Of a DNA stretch of 41,482 nt, positions 1-6,833 are shown piece after piece; position 1 is the stretch's first letter; each line of letters opens with the position of its first letter. The position numbers and the translations under genes were made by a program. The stretch spans positions 1-41,482 of the forward strand of contig JANJUF010000027.1 of the NCBI GenBank assembly GCA_024710705.1, written 5' to 3'. The stretch comes from Gemmatimonadaceae bacterium (lineage in GTDB: Bacteria; Gemmatimonadota; Gemmatimonadetes; Gemmatimonadales; Gemmatimonadaceae). Under the pieces are notes generated by a model. It was not told the DNA's origin and did not search any database. It saw only the letters and a program-made list of their open reading frames with translations.

Positions 1-103
1 TCAGCGAAACGAAGAACACCTACAAGAAGAAGAACATCATCATCGCGATTGCTGACATGACGAGCATGAACGCCAGCGCAAAGAGCATGAGGAAGAGTGA
101 GAG

Positions 104-133
104 GAAGAAGAAGAAGATGATGATGATGATGAT
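104..133 (+). repeat. Trinucleotide tract (GAA)4(GAT)6
   Basis: Four GAA triplets are followed directly by six GAT triplets, and the flanks are also GAG/GAA/GAT rich. In the frame starting at base 101 this encodes a Glu5-Asp6 run. Such tracts can expand or contract by slippage. Confidence 0.8.
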
Positions 134-303
134 GGTGGAGATGAGGACTCCCGCCGGGGCGATAGTGGTTCAGAGAGGCAGCATCCCAATCCGAGTCCGA
201 TCTCCTGTAAGATCCCCCTCCAATCCCCCGGTAATCCCCCGACCGGAGCGGTTGCTTGAAGGACAAGCGCCACACCGATAGGGGGTATCCGAAATCCAGA
301 ACG

Positions 304-323
304 GCCCCGTTTTCGTACGGGGC
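304..323. other. Short perfect hairpin
   Basis: GCCCCGT and ACGGGGC form a 7-bp stem around a 6-nt loop (TTTCGT). No T-run follows on either strand, so it is not a clear terminator. Function unknown. Confidence 0.4.
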
Positions 324-405
324 TACCTATCTGAGGGCTTCAGGACCTCGCATTGAGATCCAGAAGCCCCCCCATCGCCCACTCACCTAGGAGCGGGCGT
401 CACCG

Positions 406-434
406 AGGCCCAGGCATCCCGCCTGGGCCTTTTT
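406..434 (+). terminator. Rho-independent terminator upstream of the ArdC gene
   Basis: A 10-bp perfect stem (AGGCCCAGGC / GCCTGGGCCT) with a 5-nt loop runs into a T-tract. It would end plus-strand transcription entering from the left and so insulates the ArdC gene that follows 24 nt later. Confidence 0.85.
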
Positions 435-458
435 CGTTTCATCCACTCAGGAGGCAGT

Positions 459-1394
459 ATGCCGCGCAAGCAGTCGGGCTCACGTTACGTCGAGGTGACC
501 TGGAGGATCGTGGAAGCGTTGGAGAAGGGAGTGGTGCCCTGGGAGCGGCCGTGGATCTGCGGCCAGCCACGGAACGCGGAGACGGGGAGGCGATACCGGG
601 GCATCAACCGGCTCCTGCTAGACTTCACCGCCCTGGAACGGGGATACAGCTCACCGGGATGGCTGACCTACGCCGCAGCAAGGAGGCTCGGCGGGCACGT
701 CCGGCGCGGGGAGACCGGCACTCTCGTCGTGTACTACGAAAGATTCGAGAAGCAACGACCAGCCGAGGCGTCGTGGGACCAGGAGGTCGATCAGCAGTAC
801 CTCTACCTCGCGAAGCACTTCTTCTTGTTCAACCTGGACCAGATCGATGGACTCGAAGCCCTGCGAACCTCGTTCGCGGGGCTTTTTGCTTCTACACCCC
901 ATGATGCCGTAGCCGAGGAGGTGCTCAGCAGGCCCGGGGCGACCATCCGGTACGGTGGAGACAGGGCGGCGTACAGCCCCGTGGCGGACGAAATCATGCT
1001 CCCGCCGAGGGAGGCCTTCCCAGCCCCGGAGGCCTTCTACTCGACCGTTTTCCACGAGCTCGGTCATTGGACCGGGCATCCCTCGCGACTCGACCGTCGT
1101 CCTTCGGGCCGCTTCGGAGACCCCGAGTACGCCCAGGAGGAGCTCGTCGCGGAGCTGACGTCATCCTACCTGTGCAGCCACGCTGGCCTCGATGTTGTCG
1201 GCCAGTCCGCCAGCTACATCGACAGCTGGATCAACCTGCTGAATCGAGATTGCAGGGCGATCTTCGTCGCGGCGCGGGAGGCCCAGTCGGCCGCGGATTT
1301 CATCTTGGGCGAGTGGGCCCCGGAGGTCGAACCCGCGACCTCCATCGGAGCCGAGGCGACGCGGGATGGACTCGTCGCGGTCACGCTGGACTGA
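459..1394 (+). CDS. ardC: ArdC-family antirestriction protein (ssDNA-binding domain plus zincin-like metallopeptidase)
   Basis: The 311-aa protein has the ArdC layout. The N-terminal part (about residues 8-125) matches the ssDNA-binding domain (VPWERPW, GRRYRGIN, WLTYAAA, RRGETGTLV). The C-terminal part is a zincin-like peptidase domain with H199-E200-x-x-H203 inside FHELGHWTGHPSRLD and an EELVAEL helix at 227-233 that would supply the third zinc ligand. In conjugative plasmids ArdC is known to protect incoming DNA from restriction. The start has an AGGAGG SD at 449-454. It converges on the HTH gene 18 nt away. It shares an element with a type I restriction system, so it probably serves transfer of the element. 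Function is from family knowledge. Confidence 0.88.
   Translation: MPRKQSGSRYVEVTWRIVEALEKGVVPWERPWICGQPRNAETGRRYRGINRLLLDFTALERGYSSPGWLTYAAARRLGGHVRRGETGTLVVYYERFEKQRPAEASWDQEVDQQYLYLAKHFFLFNLDQIDGLEALRTSFAGLFASTPHDAVAEEVLSRPGATIRYGGDRAAYSPVADEIMLPPREAFPAPEAFYSTVFHELGHWTGHPSRLDRRPSGRFGDPEYAQEELVAELTSSYLCSHAGLDVVGQSASYIDSWINLLNRDCRAIFVAAREAQSAADFILGEWAPEVEPATSIGAEATRDGLVAVTLD
1322..1343. repeat. Inverted repeat with first copy of a 17-nt direct repeat
   Basis: GGAGGTCG and CGACCTCC form an 8-bp inverted repeat around AACCCG, inside the 3' end of the ArdC gene. The right part (1327-1343, TCGAACCCGCGACCTCC) recurs exactly at 1477-1493 and resembles a tRNA T-arm. No T-tract follows. Confidence 0.5.
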
Positions 1395-1412
1395 GGTCGG
1401 CCATCCGGGACT

Positions 1413-2084
1413 TCAGGCGCGCCTGGAGGAGTGGTACTCGTCGAACCACTTCTTCAGCGCGCTCCCGAACTCACGCTCGAACCCGCGACCTCCCAGGCCG
1501 GTGGAGCAAAGTAGCTGGGTCCGGAGGCGGTGCTTCTGCAGGAGGACGGCCATGCCCGCCTGGCCGATTGCACCCTTCGAAGCCTCCATCAAAGCACTCC
1601 ACGTGTTGAGAGACTCGGTGAGATTCTCCGACGTGGCCGCCCGGAAATCACGGGCGCTCTTGGACTGTGGGGCCAGATCGCCGACAACAAGGGTCTCGTA
1701 GCGCCAAACCGCGTACGGAACCTCGTAGAGCTCTCGATGCATCGGCCCGTCAAGATCAAGCTTGACCAGTGCACGACGCCATCGTGGGACCCCCGCAACC
1801 AGCGGCCGGCCCTCAGCGTCACTCGTGGGCGGAGGATCTTTGGACTCGCCAGCGAGCCACCCGAACGGCACATCCAGCCCCTTGTTGAACGCGCCAATCA
1901 CGAGCAACCTCGCGTCCGTTTCGTGGTCGTTCACCACACGCGACATCGTGGCGTGCGACACGCCGAGGTCAGCTGCAGCACGACGGAGTCCTCGACTGCC
2001 CCAGTAGGTGTCCACCAAACTGGCCACACGCCCACCAAGGGTCGGGGCTTGCGTCGGACGCAGAACCATTTTATGTTTCTTCAT
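1413..2084 (-). CDS. Helix-turn-helix transcriptional regulator, likely autoregulated
   Basis: The 223-aa protein starts MKKHKMVLRP. An HTH is visible at about residues 32-57 (GLRRAAADLG, VSHATMSRVVND), in the style of XRE or LacI-type recognition helices. The remaining 160 residues (SLNTWSALMEASKGAIG, FGSALKKWFDEY) match no domain I recognise. A perfect palindrome, ACCGT-TAT-ACGGT, sits 4 nt before the start codon and covers the likely -10 box TATAAC, so the protein probably represses itself. There is no SD and the predicted transcript starts at or next to the ATG. It lies divergent to the primase gene and convergent with ArdC. A role as the element's master repressor is inference. Confidence 0.7.
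   Translation of the reverse strand: MKKHKMVLRPTQAPTLGGRVASLVDTYWGSRGLRRAAADLGVSHATMSRVVNDHETDARLLVIGAFNKGLDVPFGWLAGESKDPPPTSDAEGRPLVAGVPRWRRALVKLDLDGPMHRELYEVPYAVWRYETLVVGDLAPQSKSARDFRAATSENLTESLNTWSALMEASKGAIGQAGMAVLLQKHRLRTQLLCSTGLGGRGFEREFGSALKKWFDEYHSSRRA
1477..1493. repeat. Second copy of a 17-nt direct repeat, tRNA T-arm-like
   Basis: TCGAACCCGCGACCTCC is identical to 1327-1343. Its first 14 nt also occur in the T-arm of tRNA-Pro (13212-13225), tRNA-His and tRNA-Asp in this window. Here it lies within the HTH gene, near its 3' end. Confidence 0.5.
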
Positions 2085-2362
2085 AGGACCGTTATACGGT
2101 AACTGTCTGGACCGTAATATACATCCTCGACTGGCGCATCACAAGGACCATCTGCCCGCTGAAGGCTCTACCACCACCAATCACCTAGAAGGCCACAAGC
2201 TTCCTTTCGTTCTACCACCGGTCGTGCACGATCACTCCTTCATGTACTCCATATCACCTGGAGATCTCTACTTCATGTCTACGTCCCTATTTAAAGCAAC
2301 CGCAAACTGCAGAACGCAGCCCCTACTTATCTCTGAGTACTTCGTGCTCAAGGAGCGCTCTA
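2085..2362. other. Divergent intergenic region between the HTH and primase genes
   Basis: This 278-nt, relatively AT-rich gap contains the HTH operator at its left side and the primase SD at its right. I see no credible small gene. Apart from the operator half-sites, no repeat or hairpin stands out. Confidence 0.5.
2088..2120 (-). promoter_or_regulatory. Palindromic operator and -10 box of the HTH gene, plus an extra half-site
   Basis: ACCGT-TAT-ACGGT (2088-2100) is a perfect palindrome. On the minus strand it contains TATAAC (2096-2091), whose expected start site, 7 nt on, coincides with the ATG at 2084. A further ACCGT half-site follows at 2111-2115, next to TAATAT (2115-2120), a possible -10 on the plus strand. 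This suggests one repressor controlling both directions. Confidence 0.6.
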
Positions 2363-4165
2363 ATGACCCACAAACTTTTGGCACAACTGATCGAAGGGGA
2401 GGTTGAGGAGCTGGGCGTCCTCGGCCTCACTGTACAAGAATTCGCCCACTTCACCGACACCTTCGTACACCAGCTATTCGGTCACATCTACAGGACTGGC
2501 AAGACCTGGAAGTCGCCGCCAAGCCGTGTTCCGCTGAAGAACAGCGACCTCATCCGGCACTTGGCCGGGAGCCGCGCCATCGGCACGCGGTGCGGTGAGC
2601 AGGATCGCCGCCTCGTCACGCGGCTCCTCGCTTTCGACATCGACAAACGCCCTGACGACCCCAACTGGGACCGCATCGGAGCGCTGTCAGGCGTACTCGG
2701 CCCTCCCCTGCTCTTCCAGAGCAGCCTCGGCGGCGGGCGTCACGCATACTACTTCCTCGATCAGCAGGTTGACCTGCTGGACCTCGCGGACTGGCGCGAT
2801 CCCTGGGCAGACACCCTGCTGGGAAACGTGCTCCGCAAGCTCAGGCTGCCGGTCGAGAACGGCTTCCTTGAGATCTACCCACAAGGGACCCTCCGCTTCG
2901 AGCGACGTGGCTCGAAGGGCTCGAACGGCCGTGCATTCCGTCTCCCCTTCGGGCCAGGCTCCCTCCTGCTCGATCCGCACGACTGCGTCACGCCGCTGGC
3001 CAACACTCCACAGGAGTCGCTTCGCCTGTTCCACGCAGAACGGCTCGACCATGTTTTCGGGCAGCTGAGCGTCGAGGCGCTGCAGCAGGCCGGCGATGGG
3101 GCACCCCCGCCAGAGCCGAAGCCCGCACCGGCGAAGAAGAGCCGCGAGAGGCGGACCGAGATCGAGCCGAGCGCGACATCTACGGAACCGCTCACGGTTC
3201 GGGGCGTCAGCCTGTCCGCTGGGCTTACGGGACCGGGCCAGACGAACTCTGCCCTGATGACGGCATCACTCTACTTCGCTCAGACCTCCGCGAATGTAGA
3301 GGGATTGGTCGTGAACGTCCTTGAGTGGTTCGAGAAGCACCACAACGGACATTCCCGCACGCTCAATGATCGTGGCTGGGGCGCGGTCGCTGCAGAGGCG
3401 GAGAGCTGCGCCCAGTGGGCCTGGGAACGACGCTCGTTCGGGCCGCGGCTGGGACTCTCCGACGCGGAGGTGGCACGGCATCACGTACTCGCACTCGCCA
3501 TGACCTCTGGCCCGAGCGCGACATTGGACCCGCGGGAGCTGTTCCGCTTGGAACTTCTCATGGCCGAGATCGTCCGGCACGCTAAGCAGTGGGTGCTGGG
3601 ACGCTGCCTGCAGTACATCGCCGCCGCCCGCGCCGCGAAGGGCGGCCAGGTGCTTGATGAGCGTGCCCTCTTTGGAGAGATCACCAAGGCGACGCGTGAT
3701 TTCTGGCCGATGCCACGGGCGCCACTCTTCGTCGTACCGATGCCGTGGGCGCTGCGCGTGCGCTTCGATGGTTTCTCGGCTTCGGCCATGAGCCGACTCT
3801 TCCGGGCGCTGCAGGACCATGGATTCGTGACGCTGCTGCATTGCGCCAACGCCTCTCAGAATGTCGCGGCACGGTATCTCGTCCAGCTCGACTTCTCCGT
3901 CTCGTTGGGCGAACCCGCACGCCGCGTCGACCTTCCTGCTCAGGTCGGGCTCCTCTTCTCGACCGAAGCGCTCCGCCGGGACTATAGCATCCGCCAACGC
4001 CGCCGGATTCGGCTGGCTGCGCTGGACGCATCAGCACGGCTCTTCGAGGACGATACCTCTCTCGTGGTGGCCACGCTCGCGGCCGGAGGATGTTGGACCT
4101 GTGCCGTGGCGCAGGTACGGGAACGCAGCGAAGTCGCCATCACTAGCGCTACGAGGGCCGCCTAA
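2363..4165 (+). CDS. Archaeo-eukaryotic primase (AEP) superfamily protein, element replication
   Basis: The 600-aa protein shows AEP core motifs in order: LLAFDIDKR with metal-binding D92 and D94; SSLGGGRHAYYFL with S121, G124 and H127; FLEIYPQ with E170; and GRAFRLPFG (189-197), a motif typical of primases related to the TOTE group. A charged Pro/Lys/Arg/Glu linker follows (about 245-275). The C-terminal half is helical, ending in a possible winged helix (AMSRLFRALQDHGFVTLL). I see no Walker A/B helicase motifs, so unlike many plasmid primases it would need a host helicase. It has an SD (AGGAG, 2351-2355), and its stop overlaps the next start (TAATG). Likely role: priming or initiating replication of the excised element. 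Family call from motifs; specific role inferred. Confidence 0.75.
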   Translation: MTHKLLAQLIEGEVEELGVLGLTVQEFAHFTDTFVHQLFGHIYRTGKTWKSPPSRVPLKNSDLIRHLAGSRAIGTRCGEQDRRLVTRLLAFDIDKRPDDPNWDRIGALSGVLGPPLLFQSSLGGGRHAYYFLDQQVDLLDLADWRDPWADTLLGNVLRKLRLPVENGFLEIYPQGTLRFERRGSKGSNGRAFRLPFGPGSLLLDPHDCVTPLANTPQESLRLFHAERLDHVFGQLSVEALQQAGDGAPPPEPKPAPAKKSRERRTEIEPSATSTEPLTVRGVSLSAGLTGPGQTNSALMTASLYFAQTSANVEGLVVNVLEWFEKHHNGHSRTLNDRGWGAVAAEAESCAQWAWERRSFGPRLGLSDAEVARHHVLALAMTSGPSATLDPRELFRLELLMAEIVRHAKQWVLGRCLQYIAAARAAKGGQVLDERALFGEITKATRDFWPMPRAPLFVVPMPWALRVRFDGFSASAMSRLFRALQDHGFVTLLHCANASQNVAARYLVQLDFSVSLGEPARRVDLPAQVGLLFSTEALRRDYSIRQRRRIRLAALDASARLFEDDTSLVVATLAAGGCWTCAVAQVRERSEVAITSATRAA

Positions 4166-4437
4166 TGCTGGACCTCGCGAACCTTCCGCCATTGCTCACG
4201 GCCAAGCAGGTAGCCGAAGTGCTGAATATTCCGGCCACAAGCGTCTACTCGCTGGGCTTGCCGATTGTGAAGCTCAGCGAAAGGCGGTATCGCTGGCGCC
4301 GCGAGGACGTCCTCGGGCTGCTGGCGCGCCCTACTGAGGCTCCGCCACCCCCCTCAGCGATTCCCACGGCAAACTGGGCGCTCCCACCCACAGCATCGCG
4401 CACCTGGCGCGAAAGGAGGAGCAAGGCAAGCGAGTAG
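4165..4437 (+). CDS. Excisionase/AlpA-like helix-turn-helix protein
   Basis: This 90-aa protein has an N-terminal winged HTH of the MerR/excisionase type (about residues 11-55: LTAKQVAEVLNI, SVYSLGLPIVKL, RRYRWRREDVLGLL), the fold of small recombination-directionality factors and AlpA regulators. The tail is Pro-rich, then basic. It is translationally coupled to the primase by a TAATG overlap and lies directly before the integrase, separated by a terminator. It probably helps excision or regulates the integrase; which of the two cannot be told from sequence. Confidence 0.7.
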   Translation: MLDLANLPPLLTAKQVAEVLNIPATSVYSLGLPIVKLSERRYRWRREDVLGLLARPTEAPPPPSAIPTANWALPPTASRTWRERRSKASE

Positions 4438-4503
4438 CACCCGACAACTGAAGACCTACTTGTAAAGCTTGGGGCACGCAAAGCCCCACCCCGTTTCTCT
4501 CAT

Positions 4504-4552
4504 GCCGACGGGCCCAACGCGCACTTCCGCGTAGTGGGCCCGTCGGCGTTTT
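4504..4552 (+). terminator. Strong terminator between the excisionase-like gene and the integrase
   Basis: GCCGACGGGCCCA (4504-4516) pairs perfectly with TGGGCCCGTCGGC (4535-4547). An inner ACGCG/CGCGT stem extends it, and GTTTT follows. It ends the primase-excisionase transcript. A start codon for the integrase at 4534 would fall inside this stem, so that start is unlikely. Confidence 0.85.
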
Positions 4553-4566
4553 CACATCACAAGACA

Positions 4567-5742
4567 ATGCAAAAGAAGCCAGTAAAACAAAACGGCCAGA
4601 TCATCAAGGTCGGCGACAAGAAGTACCTGATTCGCATCTCGCTTGGCAAGGATGCTAACGGGAAGCGGCGCTACTTCAACAAGACAATCCACGCGACCGC
4701 AAAGGAGGCCGAGGACTACAAGAACCGCAAGCTCCGGGAACGCGACCTGGGCACCACGGCAGGACCGAACGTTGCGCTCCTCGGCGACTGGATCACCCAT
4801 TGGCTGGGCTCGGTGATCAGTGCCAGCGTCCGGCCGGTCACGCTCGACCAGTACAACTACCTGGCGCGTGCGTATGTGCTTCCGCTCCTCGGCGACGTGC
4901 GCTTGTGCGACCTGAAGCGCGGTGTCATCCAGGAGTGGGTGCAGGGGCTGATCGGCCGTGCACTGTCGCCGAGCACGATTCGGCTCGCGGCGTCCGTGCT
5001 TCACAACTCTCTTGAAGAACTCGTGACGCGCGGCGAGCTGCCGGCGAACCCTGCGAAGGGCATCGCATTGCCGAAGATCGAGAAGGCGGAGGTCACCTCA
5101 CTCACGGTGGATGAGTCGCGGACGTTGCTGGCGGGCATCCGGAACACCCCCTACGAGGCGCTCTGGGCACTGCTCCTGCTCACGGGCGTTCGGCCAGCCG
5201 AGGCGCTTGCACTTCGCTGGCGGGACGTGGACGGCGGCGTGCTGAAGATCTCACGCAGCCTCAGCTGGACCAGCGACGGACCGCAGATTGCGCCACCCAA
5301 GACCAGCGCTGGCCGGCGGACGATCCCACTGCCCGACTACGTAGTTCAGGTCCTCGCGGAGCGTAAGGCGAGCAAGGATGCCACCGGCGCAGATGATCTT
5401 ATCTTCGCGACTGCTGGCGGCACTCCACTTGAGTGGCGGGTGATCAAGCGGCGGCACTTCAAGCCTCTTCTGAAGAAGCTGGGGTTGCCCAGCATTCGCG
5501 GCTATGACCTGCGGCATACCTGTACCACACTGATGATCGAAGCGGGCGTCAGCCCGGCGGCGATTACGGAGCGGCTGGGTCACGTGAGCACTGCCTTCTT
5601 GCTCGACACGTACTCGCATGTTCTCCCGCATCACCAGATCGAAGCGACGAAGAAGATGGGAGATCTGCTTGCGCCAACTGCCGAGGAGCCCACTAGCGCA
5701 CCCAAGGAGGAGAACGAGGAACAGGCCGACCAACAGCCGTAA
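4567..5742 (+). CDS. int: Tyrosine recombinase (phage-type integrase)
   Basis: With the ATG at 4567 the protein is 391 aa. The N-terminus holds an AP2-like arm-binding region (KKYLIRISLGKD, KRRYFNKTIHATAKEAE). A SAM-like core-binding domain follows (about 70-165: LGDWITHWLGS, VTLDQYNYLARAYVLPLLG). The catalytic domain has R209 (TGVRPAEALALRW), K245 (PPKTSAGRRTIPL), R316 in YDLRHT, H339 (ERLGHVS) and nucleophile Y349 (DTYSHVL), so all key residues are present except that the first His of the HxxR box is Tyr, a common phage variant. The C-terminus is acidic. The upstream alternative start lies in a terminator. No SD is seen. It should integrate the element, most likely at the tRNA-Pro 3' end. 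Confidence 0.93.
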   Translation: MQKKPVKQNGQIIKVGDKKYLIRISLGKDANGKRRYFNKTIHATAKEAEDYKNRKLRERDLGTTAGPNVALLGDWITHWLGSVISASVRPVTLDQYNYLARAYVLPLLGDVRLCDLKRGVIQEWVQGLIGRALSPSTIRLAASVLHNSLEELVTRGELPANPAKGIALPKIEKAEVTSLTVDESRTLLAGIRNTPYEALWALLLLTGVRPAEALALRWRDVDGGVLKISRSLSWTSDGPQIAPPKTSAGRRTIPLPDYVVQVLAERKASKDATGADDLIFATAGGTPLEWRVIKRRHFKPLLKKLGLPSIRGYDLRHTCTTLMIEAGVSPAAITERLGHVSTAFLLDTYSHVLPHHQIEATKKMGDLLAPTAEEPTSAPKEENEEQADQQP

Positions 5743-5750
5743 CAACCGTG

Positions 5751-5779
5751 GAGCGGGGAGGCTACCAACCTCCCCGCTC
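5751..5779. terminator. Hairpin between convergent integrase and hypothetical gene
   Basis: GAGCGGGGAGG and CCTCCCCGCTC form a perfect 11-bp stem with a 7-nt loop. There is no clear T-run on either side, but the position between convergent genes suggests a bidirectional terminator. Confidence 0.6.
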
Positions 5780-5795
5780 GGGTTGCTACGCGTTC

Positions 5796-6515
5796 CTATG
5801 CTGCGAGCTGCTGGAGAACCGACGGCCAGTTCATTCGGATTTCGCGACAGGCAGCTGCGATATCACGATTGAGCGTGACTGATCGCGACGGCGCCTGGAA
5901 GACTTGACCATGAAACACGTCACAAACGATGCAGAGCTCGCGTGAAACCTCCTCTGACCTCGTCCCCGCGCTGCGCTCGACGAGAGACTGACGCAGCAAC
6001 TCGGCCACCACGCTGCCTCCGCGGAGGCTTAGCTGCTCCTCCTGTCGAAAGACAAGCTGCACCGCGCCAGTAAGCACGCGCCCCTTTCGCTCGACGCGAA
6101 TGCCGAGGCTTGGGCTTACTGAAACCTTGACCCCCTCAATGCGAAGCGCGAAGCCTTGGCGATCGTACCGCCAGAACTCCGCGCCCGAGATGTCAAGTTG
6201 CTTGAGTATCGTGGCGAAGCTCGCCACAGCCTTTCGATTGCATCGTCTGTTCCGTTCTCCGTTCGCACCGCCGAACGGCATCTGTGCAAGCTGCTGCTCT
6301 GCCTGAGCAAGTGCCGCTCTGATGTCCCCGCCCGAAATCAGGGCCCGACTGATAAGCTCCTCAGCTCGCTTGTAGACCGTCACGATGAACGGCGACAAGA
6401 ACTTCTGGTCACGGATGATCCGTCGTCGCTCTCGGGGGCTCGCCTCGTCGACGTAGCTCCCGAGCTTGTGGTTGCTCATTCGCGGATCCAGCCTGACACG
6501 CTTCGCTTCAGCCAT
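5796..6515 (-). CDS. Protein of unknown function within the defence/mobile region
   Basis: The 239-aa protein begins MAEAKRVRLDPRMSNHKLGS. I chose this start because AAAGGAG (6524-6530) lies 8 nt before the ATG; a longer upstream open frame has no such signal and runs through inverted repeats. The protein is hydrophilic and charged with no membrane segment. An Arg-rich stretch (SPRERRRIIRDQK) is followed by a helical region (TVYKRAEELISRALI, ALAQAEQQLAQMPFGG). I do not recognise a domain. It sits between the integrase and the Mrr-type endonuclease, downstream of a cluster of inverted repeats that may regulate it. A role in defence or element maintenance is possible from position only. Confidence 0.65.
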   Translation of the reverse strand: MAEAKRVRLDPRMSNHKLGSYVDEASPRERRRIIRDQKFLSPFIVTVYKRAEELISRALISGGDIRAALAQAEQQLAQMPFGGANGERNRRCNRKAVASFATILKQLDISGAEFWRYDRQGFALRIEGVKVSVSPSLGIRVERKGRVLTGAVQLVFRQEEQLSLRGGSVVAELLRQSLVERSAGTRSEEVSRELCIVCDVFHGQVFQAPSRSVTLNRDIAAACREIRMNWPSVLQQLAA

Positions 6516-6598
6516 CGTACTTCTCCTTTGTCGGAGAGCAGCCCGGCCCTTGACGGCCGTTCGAGCTCGGCTACCTTCTTCGACACCAATGTTGACTT

Positions 6599-6664
6599 GC
6601 CGACACCGGATGTGTCGGCTCGGCGGTACCAAGCCCCGACACGGCGCTATCCGTGTTGGGGCTT
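6599..6664. repeat. Two adjacent inverted repeats sharing a CCGACAC motif
   Basis: GCCGACAC-CGGAT-GTGTCGGC (6599-6619) is a perfect 8-bp inverted repeat. AAGCCCCGACACGG (6631-6644) and CCGTGTTGGGGCTT (6651-6664) form a 14-bp stem with one G-T wobble and a 6-nt loop. Both contain CCGACAC, so four arms of one motif lie within 66 nt, upstream of the 239-aa gene. They may be an operator array, an integrase arm-site cluster or an RNA structure. Confidence 0.6.
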
Positions 6665-6739
6665 GCTGCTTTGCTCGCGGACTAGCAGCTCCACCGAGCT
6701 CCAATGTACAGCCGAACTCGATACCGAACAAATCCCGAC

Positions 6740-6785
6740 AAAAGCGAAAGGCGCCAAGTTCATTTCCTACAATGACTTAGCGCCT
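6740..6785 (-). terminator. Terminator of the restriction gene cluster
   Basis: AGGCGCCAAGTTCATT (6749-6764) pairs with AATGACTTAGCGCCT (6771-6785) around the loop TCCTAC, with one mismatch. On the minus strand the stem is followed by TTTCGCTTTTG. It lies about 50 nt after the Mrr-type gene and would end the hsdM-hsdS-hsdR-mrr transcript. Confidence 0.75.
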
Positions 6786-6833
6786 CAGGCCAATTTCTCG
6801 CTTGTCGTGCTTCGAAAGTATAACGTTGGATCT

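Larger units (their letters stand above)
1..405. other. Left edge without a convincing gene; acidic/basic low-complexity DNA
   Basis: No recognisable protein is encoded here. One plus frame is open from base 3 to 281 and may be the tail of a gene starting outside the window, but its sequence (lysine and methionine runs, then a proline/arginine tail) looks non-native. A different plus frame reads as a Glu/His/Arg-rich then Glu/Asp-rich protein interrupted by TGA at 53-55 and 98-100, as a decayed acidic tail would be. After 281 there is only a small hairpin and then a terminator. Confidence 0.35.

Noticed and set aside
1477..1493. Possible left attachment site matching the tRNA-Pro T-arm
   Set aside because: Only 14 nt match and the acceptor-side sequence that should precede the core at a true left junction is missing. 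The sequence is also fully explained as coding for the HTH protein.
4534..4566. Upstream start for the integrase
   Set aside because: It lies inside the 3' arm of a strong terminator, so an mRNA starting there would not be translated normally; the ATG at 4567 gives a standard integrase N-terminus.
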